Part shown: positions 15,472-24,152 of the stretch, piece by piece | Layout of the letters: every line of letters begins with the position of its first letter | Numbering within the stretch: position 1 is the first letter of the stretch | DNA from: Scytonema tolypothrichoides VB-61278 | Lineage (GTDB): Bacteria > Cyanobacteriota > Cyanobacteriia > Cyanobacteriales > Nostocaceae | Assembly: GCF_000828085.3 (NCBI RefSeq) | Contig: NZ_JXCA02000002.1 | Location: 410,453-457,270 of the forward strand | Length of the DNA: 46,818 nucleotides | Direction of reading: 5' to 3' | Program-made: the position numbers and the translations under genes | Notes under the pieces: generated by a model | Told to the model about the DNA's origin: nothing | Databases searched by the model: none | Seen by the model: only the letters and a program-made list of their open reading frames with translations

Positions 15472-17112
15472 CTAAAAATCCAAACCAACAACTGTTAACT
15501 CAGGTGGATATTCAACAAAAAACTGATAATAGATCTCACGTTTAGCCTCTGGTGGAAGAACTAAAGACCATTCCAATATTCCCATTTCACCAAGCTGAAT
15601 TTGCGGATTACTACGGTTGATGCGGACTTTAATTTGTTCGTTCCGACTAATTGGTAATTGTTCAATGACTTTTAAATTTGCTTCTTGATTTTGTAAGTTA
15701 GTTATAACTATCCGATAGCTATAAGTAATCCTTCGATTGTTGCCAATCAGTTTTTTGTCTACCTGACGTTCTACTAAATCACGCTCAATTTTGAAACCTT
15801 CGTCAACTCCTAAATTCAGCTTGAACTCTTGCCCTGGTGCAACATTCTCTAATTGAGTTGTTCCGACAAATGCATTATCTCGGAAAATATTCGCTTTTCC
15901 TGGTAACAAAGTTATACCATTGCTACTGTTTTTCACATTTGCTTGTAGATAAGCAAAGCTAATCAAGCGTGGTATTGCCACATACTCAAAGCTACAAGGG
16001 AAATCGTTTTTAAAAATTGTCGTTTTATGAGGTGCGCCGTCACTGGGAATGTTTCCACTACTCTTCACCTCAAAAGTGACTGCACTTCCTTCTCTAAAAA
16101 CTTCTGCAATCAGGGTTTGTGCACTTACGAAATTTTCCTCTAGTTGTTCGGTTTCTAGTGTTGTATTACCATCTCCACTGGCAGAAGGAGCCATAGCTAC
16201 AGAAGGAGTTTGTATTGGTGCTACTCTTCGCATACGCAAAACCTCGGGTGGACGCAGTATGTCGATATACCAAGGTTCAAGTTTGGGTGGTAAAGTTCCC
16301 AGTCCAAGTTTTGCGGTAGACAGAGTCAGAGAAACGTCCATCCAATCTTCACCAGTGCTTTGGGTTACTTCAGCCAGATAGGTGAGATTGATGGAATTGC
16401 GACTTGTATTGACTCGCAAGTCATACAGAGGAGTCCAACTAGCGCAACTGACTACGTAAGAGACTTCTAGGTCAAATTCTCCAGCACCCGCAGGCTCAAT
16501 TGCCACACTCAAGGTAAAACTTTCCTTAGGTGATGGTGTTTGTACTTGTTGCCATTGTTGACGTAGAACTTGTAGCTGCTTGTCTAGTTCTTGCTGTTGG
16601 ACTTTGCACTCTCCTGTAGCAATAGCATATTCGCTGTACTGGCTTCCCAGAAAGTTGAGAAAATCCAAAGTTTCGCTCAAGCTAAGATTTTTCCGCGACA
16701 GACTCTGTGCAAAAGGTTCCTCTGTTTTTTCACGTAAACCTTCAATAAACTTTGACTGCAAAGCCAAAGCATCGATTTGTGCTTGCAGGAGGTTCCATTC
16801 TGCTTCTAATTGCTGAATTTGCCTTGTTAAATGAGTCAACCGTTCGGCGAAGGGTTCCGTGGAGAAAACTCGCTCTGTGCTGACTCCCGATAGATGTACG
16901 ACAACTTCACCTGTACCACTAACCCTAACTGACTCAGTTTCCATAGTCACTGGCAGTTGGATAATTTTTAACTCTCGTTCTTGTGCGGTGAGTGTGATCA
17001 TCCGTGAAGGTTGTGCACTAGCAACAAGTGCGATTGCACCTCGTCGTGTCACAAGGGCTTGGTCAGTATAGACTGTCACAGATACAATTTCGGTTTCTAC
17101 TGTTTTTTGCAC
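15472..17112 (-). CDS. MuiA-family (DUF4140/DUF4139) protein
   Basis: 546 residues. The N-terminal DUF4140-type region (VTVYTDQALVTRRGAIAL, VRVSGTG) is followed by a coiled coil (about 90-190, Gln/Glu-rich) and a C-terminal beta-rich DUF4139 region (DLEVSYVVSCASWTPLYDLR, LTYLAEVTQSTGEDWMDVSL, and IEQLPISRNEQIKV near the end). The family is annotated 'mucoidy inhibitor MuiA', but its biochemical role is not known. There is no signal peptide, so it is probably cytosolic. The start is GTG with AAAGGAAG 8 bp upstream. It faces the same way as the CHAT gene with a 208-bp gap; a functional link is not indicated. Confidence 0.85.
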   Translation of the reverse strand: MQKTVETEIVSVTVYTDQALVTRRGAIALVASAQPSRMITLTAQERELKIIQLPVTMETESVRVSGTGEVVVHLSGVSTERVFSTEPFAERLTHLTRQIQQLEAEWNLLQAQIDALALQSKFIEGLREKTEEPFAQSLSRKNLSLSETLDFLNFLGSQYSEYAIATGECKVQQQELDKQLQVLRQQWQQVQTPSPKESFTLSVAIEPAGAGEFDLEVSYVVSCASWTPLYDLRVNTSRNSINLTYLAEVTQSTGEDWMDVSLTLSTAKLGLGTLPPKLEPWYIDILRPPEVLRMRRVAPIQTPSVAMAPSASGDGNTTLETEQLEENFVSAQTLIAEVFREGSAVTFEVKSSGNIPSDGAPHKTTIFKNDFPCSFEYVAIPRLISFAYLQANVKNSSNGITLLPGKANIFRDNAFVGTTQLENVAPGQEFKLNLGVDEGFKIERDLVERQVDKKLIGNNRRITYSYRIVITNLQNQEANLKVIEQLPISRNEQIKVRINRSNPQIQLGEMGILEWSLVLPPEAKREIYYQFFVEYPPELTVVGLDF

Positions 17113-17349
17113 AGCCGATGCTTCCTTTGTTAGTCACTGTCAGTTTTCTCTCATTGTGCATGCTTTTGCTGGTTATTTAATGGTGTTGTGGACTGTCTGT
17201 TGACTGACAGCTGCCTTAAGCCAAATACGTCCTCCATGTTTGCTGAAATGGGGAATTGCTAAATCGTTGATGATTTCAATCCAAAGGCAGATGCTTTACT
17301 GATTTAAAAATGTTACAGAAGTCAGTCTTCTAAATAAACTTATACCTCT

Positions 17350-18288
17350 CTAACTATTTTCGTCTGCGTGAAAAACACTAGAACCTATTGTTTGATTTGC
17401 AAATTGCTTTGCAGCATCTAGTAGATACTCAAAATAGGTACGAGCAACGATAGAAAGTTGCTTACCAGCTAGGTAAACCATGTACCAATTCCGTTGGATG
17501 GGAAAGTTTTCTACATCCAGAATAGTTAAATCTTTACTATCTGTCGTTAAAGTGTGTCGAGATAAAACGGAAATTCCTAAGCCACCAGCAATTGCTTGCT
17601 TTATCGCCTCGTTGCTCCCCAGTTCCAGCTTAACCTTGACCATCACTTTATGCTCATCGAATAATTTCTGCACAGCTCGCCTTGTTCCTGAACCTGGTTC
17701 GCGCATAATAAAAGGTTCATCCGCAAGACGTTCAATGGAAATATTTTTTTGCATTGCCAGAGGATGATTCGCTGGTGCTATAACGACCAAGGGGTTTTCT
17801 AAAAATGGCTGATAATTGACATCCAGATGTTCTGGAACTTGGCTCATTATATACAAATCATCCATATTGCTGCTCATGCGTTCCAGAATGCCTTCATGAT
17901 TTGTCACTTGCAGGGCGATATCAATTCCTGGGTAAAGTTGGCAAAATGAACCCAATAAACGTGGTACGAAGTACTTAGCTGTAGTAATGACTGCCAAGCG
18001 CAACTGTCCTTGCTTTAACCCTTTGAGATCTGCCACTTTCATTTCAAATTGGGCAATTGTGTCGAAAATCTGCCGACAGGTGGTAAACAGTTCCCGTCCT
18101 GCTTCTGTAAGATAGAGGCGCTTTCCCACCTGCTCAAACAAAGGCAATCCAACTGATTTTGTGAGTTGCTTAATTTGCATGGAAACAGTGGGTTGAGTGA
18201 GAAAGAGTTCTTCTGCGGCACGAGTAAAGCTACCGTGCCGCGCCGCAGCCTCGAACACCTTCAACTGGTGCAGCGTCGCTTGGTTCAA
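17350..18288 (-). CDS. LysR-type regulator of the CmpR/RbcR group
   Basis: 312 residues. N-terminal winged helix-turn-helix (LHQLKVFEAAARHGSFTRAA, QPTVSMQIKQL) and a periplasmic-binding-like effector domain with CbbR-type landmarks (TTAKYFVPRLLG, ALQVTNHEGILERM, MREPGSGTRRAVQKLF, LELGSNEAIKQAIAGGLGIS). It resembles CmpR, which in cyanobacteria senses photorespiratory or Calvin-cycle metabolites and controls carbon-uptake genes, more than the Rubisco regulator proper. The start is TTG, supported by AAAGGAGA 7 bp upstream. It lies 662 bp after ccmO on the same strand; the conserved linkage with ccm genes in Nostocales makes a role in inorganic-carbon control likely. Confidence 0.85.
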   Translation of the reverse strand: MNQATLHQLKVFEAAARHGSFTRAAEELFLTQPTVSMQIKQLTKSVGLPLFEQVGKRLYLTEAGRELFTTCRQIFDTIAQFEMKVADLKGLKQGQLRLAVITTAKYFVPRLLGSFCQLYPGIDIALQVTNHEGILERMSSNMDDLYIMSQVPEHLDVNYQPFLENPLVVIAPANHPLAMQKNISIERLADEPFIMREPGSGTRRAVQKLFDEHKVMVKVKLELGSNEAIKQAIAGGLGISVLSRHTLTTDSKDLTILDVENFPIQRNWYMVYLAGKQLSIVARTYFEYLLDAAKQFANQTIGSSVFHADENS

Positions 18289-18949
18289 GGGCTATTCTCC
18301 TTTAATAGTGATTTTTATAGATATAAATTTAGTATCACTGAACACTTGAAATTGATATAGCTTTGCTCATCCAAAAGTTACAAGTTGTGACGTTCTCAGG
18401 CTGCCTTGGGGCAATTGAAGGAGATTGTTGCTTTGGGAATATAAGACGGACGTTCTATACATAGATAAAACTCTATGAAAACTATTTTAATAATGGTATT
18501 TCCCTTATCAACTGAAAAAAGTTATGATTCAAACTAGCAACAACAGCGTAAGACACCTTCCAGCCAAGGTTACACACCTTGATCCTAGATAGCTCAAGTT
18601 ACGAGTTATGAGTGATGAGTGGTTCGTCATTTGTGAGCCAGTGGGGTAAGTCCAGCACTGTTTTGAGGGTAACCCGAAAGCGGGTGACTGGTGAGACCAG
18701 CGCTGCAAGAGGGTCTCCCGACCTAGGCGACTGGCGAACCCGATAGCCGTAAGGCGTGGCGTTAGCCATAGGGCATACGACTGTTCCCTGTGCAAGTGCA
18801 TGCCTGCAGGGCGAATGAACAGATCCCGAGGGTCATTTGTAAATGCAAAAGACAAAGGACTCATTCCTCGAAGCCAGTTTGCTTAACCAGGAAAACGTCT
18901 ACACAACTGACTACTCTTAGCTCTTAACTCTTAACTTTTTCACTCGCGG
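18289..18949. other. ccmO-regulator intergenic region with an interspersed repeat
   Basis: The 660 bp after ccmO contain the regulator's likely promoter (18290-18480, AT-rich) and a GC-rich repeat element (about 18660-18830). The open frame 18529-18864 runs through the repeat and is not a plausible gene. Confidence 0.5.
18660..18830. repeat. GC-rich interspersed repeat (copy A)
   Basis: Contains CCAGCGCTGCAAGAGGGTCT, CCCGAC, AGGCGACTGGCGAAC and GCCGTAAGGCGTGGCGTTAG. Parts recur at 34300-34345 and 35360-35410 with the same order of words (CCAGCGCTGC, GAGGGT, CCCGAC, AGGCGACTGGCG). This is a non-coding, fold-back-rich family common between genes of filamentous cyanobacteria. Confidence 0.6.
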
Positions 18950-19720
18950 TCATTCTTCGGTCATTTTTAGAGGTAACCTTGATAAATCTGGCAATTGTAC
19001 TAACTCTGTTTCTGCGACTTGCTCCTTGATGTTGACGGGTAACTTTAACGGTTGACGTTCTTCTATCCAGCAACTTGCAACTGGCAAAGTTTGCTCCAAC
19101 TCCTCCAATGGTCTTGGAATGACCATTACTGCGTTCAACTCTCCAATGCGTTCTGCCTCGTACATGCCAGCTTCTACTGCCATCGCGACATTTGCCACCG
19201 ACCCACGAATAATGGCTGTACACAAACCCGCACCAATTTTTTCGTAAGCTGCCAATTGGACATCGGCAGCTTTCAACATGGCATCTGCTGCTCCCACCAA
19301 CGCTGGAAATCCCCTCGTTTCTACTAAACCAATTGCTTGATTGCTCAGGCGGTTGTAGCTGTCTTGAGAAAGTGCACTCAGGCGGCTGTTGATAGGCAGT
19401 ATCACTTCTAGGTTGGGATAAGGACGGGGAATGACCAAGCTAGAAACCAACTGACCAAATTGTTCAGCAGTTTGCACACCAGACTCTACCGCCAGACGTA
19501 CATCAGCTATCCCACCCCTGACGATCGCAGTACAGTGACCACTGCCAATTTTCTCATATCCAACCAGGTGAACTCCAGCTGTTTTCAGCATCATATCCGC
19601 TGTACCAACCATTGCTGGAAAACTGCGGGTAGACACTAATCCCAGCGCACTTTCACTGAGTGTGTCTCGACGGCGCGATGCCTGGATATTGGTTATAGAC
19701 CTTTGACTGTATGCCTCCAT
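18950..19720 (-). CDS. ccmO: Carboxysome shell protein CcmO (tandem BMC)
   Basis: 256 residues containing two BMC domains in tandem: LGLVSTRSFPAMVGTADMM...[18 protein letters not shown] and IGLVETRGFPALVGAADAM...AAYEKIGAGLCTAIIRGS. CcmO is needed for shell assembly of beta-carboxysomes; the double BMC lets it form pseudohexamers among the CcmK tiles. A short Arg-rich N-terminal extension and a ~50-residue tail flank the pair, as usual. The ATG at 19720 has GGAGA a few bases upstream. It is the last ccm gene of the operon, 65 bp after ccmN; in many unicellular strains ccmO is encoded elsewhere or fused differently in order, but this linkage is usual for filamentous strains. Confidence 0.93.
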   Translation of the reverse strand: MEAYSQRSITNIQASRRRDTLSESALGLVSTRSFPAMVGTADMMLKTAGVHLVGYEKIGSGHCTAIVRGGIADVRLAVESGVQTAEQFGQLVSSLVIPRPYPNLEVILPINSRLSALSQDSYNRLSNQAIGLVETRGFPALVGAADAMLKAADVQLAAYEKIGAGLCTAIIRGSVANVAMAVEAGMYEAERIGELNAVMVIPRPLEELEQTLPVASCWIEERQPLKLPVNIKEQVAETELVQLPDLSRLPLKMTEE

Positions 19721-19785
19721 TTCAATTCTCCAGGGTAATCAATTGTTAGTTGCTCTTTGATTGCTGACAACTTAACAATTAACAC

Positions 19786-20460
19786 TTATTCAGGTTCACC
19801 GTCAGATATTGGTTGGTTCAACGCTTGTTTATGGGGAAACAACGTCACCAGCAGCCTTTGTATGCTTTCTTGCCCGTAAATGTAACTACCTATTTGAGAG
19901 TCCTGAGTGGAAACTGGGGCGGATAAGGAAGATGAGGGAGAGATGGGAGATGATTCCTCCTTGTCCTTGTGTTCCCCTGTCTGTTTGTCTCCTTGTCCTT
20001 TTTGTCTGCCTGTCCCATTTTCTGACTCCGTACTACTGGAAGTAGGGTTAGTTGTGGATGATTCCGACTGGGTTGTTTGTTGAGTCTGTGTAGGAGATTC
20101 AGAAATACGGCGACTTGTATCTCCCAGAACAGAACCTGCGGGTACGACTTGTCCCGGCTCAACAGAACAATTAAAAATTGTTGTTGCTGCCCCAATACAA
20201 GCATTCGCCCCTATTTTGCCTTGACCAACCATCAAAAGACCAGCTCCCAGGTTTGCTCCTGCTTCTATTTCTAGGGTTCCTTCATGGATTTGGAGAATTG
20301 ACCCCATACCAATACAGACCCCCGAACCAATAATTATTTTGCTGTTTGGAGCTGCTTGGAGTATCACACCTGGTGCAAGTACTGCACTTGGATGAATTAT
20401 CACCTCGCCACTTATATAAGAATCAAAGTCATAACTTGGGCGCAGTGGCGGCACAGACAT
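19786..20460 (-). CDS. ccmN: Carboxysome assembly protein CcmN
   Basis: 224 residues in the expected three parts. Residues 1-125 are left-handed beta-helix hexapeptide repeats (GEVIIHPSAVLAPGVILQA, VCIGMGSILQIHEGTLEI) that bind CcmM. Residues ~126-190 are a Ser/Thr/Gln/Lys-rich linker. The C-terminus holds the encapsulation peptide, an amphipathic helix around IYGQESIQRLLVTLFP that recruits CcmK shell tiles. The linker's middle (GRQKGQGDKQTGEHKDK) is encoded by a purine-rich stretch that looks like the intergenic repeat next door. CcmN bridges the CcmM/Rubisco core and the shell. ATG 20460 starts MSVPPLRPSYDFDSY. Confidence 0.92.
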   Translation of the reverse strand: MSVPPLRPSYDFDSYISGEVIIHPSAVLAPGVILQAAPNSKIIIGSGVCIGMGSILQIHEGTLEIEAGANLGAGLLMVGQGKIGANACIGAATTIFNCSVEPGQVVPAGSVLGDTSRRISESPTQTQQTTQSESSTTNPTSSSTESENGTGRQKGQGDKQTGEHKDKEESSPISPSSSLSAPVSTQDSQIGSYIYGQESIQRLLVTLFPHKQALNQPISDGEPE

Positions 20461-20484
20461 GATATGTAACCTCGGAAGCCTTTG

Positions 20485-20585
20485 AATTAGGGGGGAGTGA
20501 GGGAGTTGGGGAGTCGGGGAAGTTTCTCTAGCTCATTGGCTCCTGTTTCTCCTTGTCCCCAGCTCTTTTTGTTTGTCCCTTTGTC
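20485..20585. repeat. Polypurine/polypyrimidine interspersed repeat (copy 2)
   Basis: Fills the ccmM-ccmN gap. On the minus strand it reads GGGACAAAC, GGGGACAAGGAGAAACAGG, then CTTCCCCGACTCCCC and CTCCCTCACTCCCC. Same word order as copy 1 at 10735-10870. Confidence 0.5.
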
Positions 20586-22250
20586 TTATGGGCGTTGGAT
20601 AATTGTTTCCAGTACGCGACGTTTAGCTTTAGGCTCAATACCAATCAGTCGCACGTACTCCCCTTGGTATTGATTTAGATAGTTTTCTAATGCTGCTGCG
20701 GCTTGTTGTGCAGAACGAGTCTGAATTTGCCCAGCGCTTGACCACGAACCTGTGCGAAAACGTCGCTGGTCTACGTGTTCTACGCTAATGTTATACCCAC
20801 CATTGATGAGTTGCTGTAGCTGTTCTACGACATCGGAACTGAGGCGGGTACTGGTTGCTGTTCCTGCTGATCTGGCAGAATAATTGACCGGCACCTCACT
20901 AGCTGGTGCACTCGCTGTAGACTTAGAACTGCCGGATGAGCCAACAGGGTCGTTAGGACGTTGGATAATGCTTTCTAATACGCGCCGTTTAGCTTTGCGG
21001 TCAATACCAATCAAGCGTACGTACTCACCTTGATGATTTTCCATACATTCTTCCAATGCGCTGACAACTTCTTGTGTGGAAGTGACTTCAATAGGCTGGC
21101 AGCTTTGCCATGAACCTGTACGGAAGCGACGCTCATCTACGTGTTCTGTACCAATTTTGTAACCAGCTGCAAGAAGTTGTTGTACTTGGTCTAGAGTTTC
21201 GGCACTGAGTTTACCACTACCACTGCCGTTGCTGTAACCATTATCGCTGTAGCTTTTGTTTGTTTGATTGGTAGGAGCTTTGAAGTTAGCAGGCGCATTT
21301 ACGACTCCATCTGGGCGTTGGATAATGGTTTCTAACACGCGCCGTTTACCCTTGGGGTCAATGCCAAAAAGGCGGACGTAGTCGCCAGAGTGATCTGCTA
21401 AACAACTTTCTAAAGCTGCGATCGCCTCACCAACTGACCTTGCTTGTATTGGTGTACAACTTTGCCAAGAGCCAGTACGGAACCGCCGCTGGTCTACGTG
21501 TTCCGTACCAATTTTATATCCTTGATCTAACAGATAACGTACTTGATCGACTGTTTCAACACCCAAGCTACTTCTTGCCACGTCATTACTCCTTTCAAAC
21601 CCATTATTGCTTGTATAAGATTTAGTCAATTCCTTCCGAACAGTACTTATACACTTACTATCCGCCGCACAGATGTAACCAGAGCGCAAGGCCTGATTAA
21701 TCCCAACCACATGATGAGCAAATTGTTTATCGCGTGCCTGCACATCTGGTAAACGATCCGCTTGCTGCTGAGTCGTAATGATTGATCCAGAAGGTACGTA
21801 TTTACCCGGTGGTATTTCCACATCTTGAATCAGAGTATGCATCATGACGATGCAACCTTCTCCGACTCTGGCGTTGAATACTGTGGAGCGAAAGCCAATG
21901 AAGGAATTATCCCCAACATAAGCAGGTCCATGAATGAGCGCCATGTGCGTAATGGATGCATTCGTGCCAATCCATACAGAGTACTCATTTTGGTCATCAC
22001 CAATGACTCGACCTTGGTCTAACCCATGAATCACAACACCATCTTGAATGTTGGTGTTTTCACTTATGTGAAAGGGTGTGCCTTCATCCGCTCTAATCGA
22101 AGTTCCCGGAGCAACGATTACATTTGCGCCTACAAATACATCCCCAATAATATTAGAAAAGGGATGCACAAACGCTGTTTCATGGATGTTTGGCTCAGCT
22201 AAAGTTTTTGACCACGGGGTTGGGGGTGCCGCCGTGCTGCGGACTGCCAT
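20586..22250 (-). CDS. ccmM: Carboxysome scaffold and gamma-carbonic anhydrase CcmM
   Basis: I use ATG 22250 ([13 protein letters not shown], the canonical start) with GAGGAGG 9 bp upstream; the frame is open to 22283 but those residues are not conserved. 554 residues: an N-terminal gamma-class carbonic anhydrase (residues 1-200) with metal-binding His75, His102 and His107 and the Cys194/Cys200 pair of active homologues, then three Rubisco-small-subunit-like repeats (about 228-315, 350-436, 468-554), each with EHVD[QE]RRFRTGSW. Repeats 1 and 2 carry the GSWQSC cysteine and a second Cys (ESC, EEC), the redox switch known in other CcmM; repeat 3 lacks both. The full protein links Rubisco to CcmN and shell; the short form condenses Rubisco. 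No ccaA is in the window, so this CA domain may be the working one. Confidence 0.95.
   Translation of the reverse strand: MAVRSTAAPPTPWSKTLAEPNIHETAFVHPFSNIIGDVFVGANVIVAPGTSIRADEGTPFHISENTNIQDGVVIHGLDQGRVIGDDQNEYSVWIGTNASITHMALIHGPAYVGDNSFIGFRSTVFNARVGEGCIVMMHTLIQDVEIPPGKYVPSGSIITTQQQADRLPDVQARDKQFAHHVVGINQALRSGYICAADSKCISTVRKELTKSYTSNNGFERSNDVARSSLGVETVDQVRYLLDQGYKIGTEHVDQRRFRTGSWQSCTPIQARSVGEAIAALESCLADHSGDYVRLFGIDPKGKRRVLETIIQRPDGVVNAPANFKAPTNQTNKSYSDNGYSNGSGSGKLSAETLDQVQQLLAAGYKIGTEHVDERRFRTGSWQSCQPIEVTSTQEVVSALEECMENHQGEYVRLIGIDRKAKRRVLESIIQRPNDPVGSSGSSKSTASAPASEVPVNYSARSAGTATSTRLSSDVVEQLQQLINGGYNISVEHVDQRRFRTGSWSSAGQIQTRSAQQAAAALENYLNQYQGEYVRLIGIEPKAKRRVLETIIQRP
21579..21595 (-). promoter_or_regulatory. 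ccmM: Internal ribosome binding site and GTG for the short CcmM isoform
   Basis: Within ccmM, on the minus strand, AAAGGAGT (21595-21588) is followed 6 bases later by an in-frame GTG at 21581-21579, codon 224 of the full protein. Initiation here would give 331 residues made only of the three small-subunit-like repeats, matching the known CcmM35-type isoform, which in Synechococcus also starts at an internal GTG. The site lies exactly between the carbonic anhydrase and the first repeat. Confidence 0.75.
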
Positions 22251-22373
22251 CGCTAGATTCCTCCTCTGTATCTCCTTTGTCAAAGTCCTTTGTCAAAAGT
22301 CATTTGTTTACAGCTAATGAACGGCAGATGCTCTACTTGGGGAGCCACTGCACTGCCTCCTAATGACTAGTGA

Positions 22374-22676
22374 CTATCTATACTGGTCTTTTTTGCTGTA
22401 AATCACACGCTCTTGAACGTGGACTGTATCAATTATTGCCACTACTGCTGCGTCTACTGGACGTTGTTCGTTACCCAGAACTTGACGGGCAGCACTACCG
22501 CGACTAATAAGTACCCACTCATCTACTCCCGCACCCACACTATCAGCTGCCACCTCGTATTCTGGCAAAATTTGTCCTTCTTCATCTACTAATTGCAACA
22601 GCAGTAGCTTGACACCTCTGAGACTTGGGTCTTTTTGAGTGCTCACTACTGTGCCGCGAACTTTAGCAATTTGCAT
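22374..22676 (-). CDS. ccmL: Carboxysome shell vertex protein CcmL
   Basis: 100 residues of the EutN/CcmL family: MQIAKVRGTVVSTQKDPSL, LLLLQLVDEEGQ, DSVGAGVDEWVLISRGSAAR and VDAAVVAIIDTVHV. CcmL forms pentamers that cap the vertices of the icosahedral shell. ATG 22676 is 6 bp after the ccmK1 stop, so translation is probably coupled to ccmK1. Length is normal for the family. A 123-bp gap separates it from ccmM. Confidence 0.95.
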   Translation of the reverse strand: MQIAKVRGTVVSTQKDPSLRGVKLLLLQLVDEEGQILPEYEVAADSVGAGVDEWVLISRGSAARQVLGNEQRPVDAAVVAIIDTVHVQERVIYSKKDQYR

Positions 22677-22682
22677 GACAGA

Positions 22683-23030
22683 TTATGGTCTTCTGTTGCC
22701 GAAGGGACGAATTGCGTTCACATTCTCCCGGAACTGTTCTACGTCTTCTGTATAACGAATTGGCAGCACATATTCCAGGTTTTCGTGAGGACGAGCAATG
22801 ATGTGGGTAGACAGCACTTGTCCACCATTGACTCGCTTAACTGATTCAACTCCAGCAGCAACTGAAGCTTGTACTTCAGAAACGTCTCCTCGAACAATCA
22901 CGGTTACGCGACCGCTACCAATTTTTTCGTAGCCTACTAAAGTCACGCGGGCTGCTTTCACCATCGCATCTGCTGCTTCTACTACTGCAGGAAACCCTAA
23001 AGTTTCCACCATTCCTACTGCAATTGACAT
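22683..23030 (-). CDS. ccmK1: Carboxysome shell hexamer protein CcmK (CcmK1-type)
   Basis: 115 residues, one BMC domain: [40 protein letters not shown] with the pore-lining KIGSG, then [19 protein letters not shown]. The C-terminal extension ([13 protein letters not shown]) is longer than that of its neighbour, as in CcmK1 compared with CcmK2. It makes hexameric facet tiles whose central pores pass bicarbonate and sugar phosphates. Second gene of the operon. The 1/2 naming follows usual order and is not proven by sequence alone. Confidence 0.93.
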   Translation of the reverse strand: MSIAVGMVETLGFPAVVEAADAMVKAARVTLVGYEKIGSGRVTVIVRGDVSEVQASVAAGVESVKRVNGGQVLSTHIIARPHENLEYVLPIRYTEDVEQFRENVNAIRPFGNRRP

Positions 23031-23108
23031 AAGTTTTAATCCTTTGTTTTTAAGATTTGAATACAGCCGCAGTCCAATAGGGCAACCCCGACAACAATTT
23101 CAGATTTT

Positions 23109-23147
23109 TCAAGCCGTCAGCACTTGGGCTGTTGGCTGAAAGCTTGA
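23109..23147 (-). promoter_or_regulatory. Intercistronic hairpin between ccmK2 and ccmK1
   Basis: TCAAGC/GCTTGA (23109-23114, 23142-23147) and TCAGC/GCTGA (23117-23121, 23135-23139) stack through a symmetric 2x2 internal loop, with a 13-base apical loop. On the transcribed strand there is no T-run, so it is more likely an mRNA stabiliser or processing site than a terminator. Such a site would let ccmK2 be made in excess. Confidence 0.45.
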
Positions 23148-23212
23148 TTTTTTGCAGTTGCTTTGTGCCGCTTAATTCTAGCCCAGCACTGAAGAGCGAA
23201 AATCCAAAATTG

Positions 23213-23521
23213 CTAAGTGCGGAACTGCTCCACGGCTTCGGTGTAACGAATAGGCAGTACGTATTCCAGGTTTTCGTGAGGACGAGCAATGATGTGAGTG
23301 GAAAGCACCTCACCGCCATTGACTCTTCTAGCTGCTTCCACTCCAGCAGCTACTGAAGCTTGCACTTCAGAAACGTCTCCTCGGACAATCACAGTCACCC
23401 GAGCACTACCGATTTTTTCATACCCTACTAGAGTAACGCGAGCGGCTTTCACCATCGCATCAGCAGCTTCAACCACTGCCGGAAACCCTTTTGTTTCAAT
23501 CATTCCAACCGCAATTGGCAT
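23213..23521 (-). CDS. ccmK2: Carboxysome shell hexamer protein CcmK (CcmK2-type)
   Basis: 102 residues, one BMC domain with [35 protein letters not shown] and the ending [10 protein letters not shown], which matches the length and tail of CcmK2, the major facet tile. It is about 85-90% identical by eye to the following ccmK over the shared domain, indicating tandem duplication. The start ATG is at 23521. As first gene of the operon it follows the 630-bp divergent promoter region and is separated from ccmK1 by 182 bp containing a hairpin. Confidence 0.94.
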   Translation of the reverse strand: MPIAVGMIETKGFPAVVEAADAMVKAARVTLVGYEKIGSARVTVIVRGDVSEVQASVAAGVEAARRVNGGEVLSTHIIARPHENLEYVLPIRYTEAVEQFRT

Positions 23522-24152
23522 CGCAGAACTCCCACAAATTTAATGCAATATACTGTCAGGTGGAAAATTTTTGACGGGGATGCTCATCTTGAGCTTTCAA
23601 ACCTTTCCAAATTAAGCATAGAAAAGCTTGGCGTCCCTGACAATATAAATTACCATATTAGTTTATAATAAACTTAATTAAAAAAAATTAATATTATTTT
23701 ATAAGCACACTTCTGCTCAACCGAACTTCACAGATTACTAGAGCAGACACTTCTGTTTTATAATTTTTTTATACTATCTGCTGAAACAGGTTCATAAAGG
23801 TGCAAATTCTGGCTCAAGACGAATGACGGAAAACGATATGGGTGTTAGAACAGTTCTTCCCTAGCTGTAACTCTTTGTGAAGACAATTAGAATAAAGTAT
23901 ATAATTTCTTATTATAACCCTTATAAACTAGAATCTTTTAGCTAGAAAATCTTGCTGTCAAAAGAAAGACAAGTAAGGGGTAAGAAAAAATATATTATGA
24001 AAGATACGATATTTTTGTTTGTGTTTTCGATACAAACAATGAAAGAATAATTATAAATAAGAAAAATTGAATTGTTCAAAGCAGAAACTAGGATAAATCA
24101 TTTCATAAACTGAAAAAGGAATTCTTGCTCAAAGCTGTAAAGGAACATTTGA
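23522..24152. promoter_or_regulatory. Divergent control region between the ccm operon and ndhF4
   Basis: 630 bp, strongly AT-rich in 23640-23700 and 23880-24120, with no gene. It must hold promoters for both the carboxysome operon (minus) and the CO2-uptake operon (plus). AGTTTA-TAA-TAAACT at 23660-23674 is a perfect interrupted palindrome with the T/A ends of a LysR-type site, and a CmpR/RbcR-like regulator is encoded at the end of the operon. Its use as operator is an inference. Confidence 0.5.
23660..23674. promoter_or_regulatory. Candidate LysR-type operator (interrupted palindrome)
   Basis: AGTTTA, three-base spacer TAA, TAAACT. The extended context is ATTAG...CTTAAT. It lies about 140 bp upstream of ccmK2 and 480 bp upstream of ndhF4. 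Palindromes are frequent in AT-rich DNA, so support is modest. Confidence 0.3.

Noticed and set aside
17350-18288. Naming the LysR gene as NdhR/CcmR
   Set aside because: Its helix-turn-helix and effector-domain landmarks resemble the CmpR/CbbR group instead.
18529-18864. 111-codon minus-strand frame after ccmO
   Set aside because: Runs through the GC-rich interspersed repeat, which inflates open frames; no protein-like pattern.
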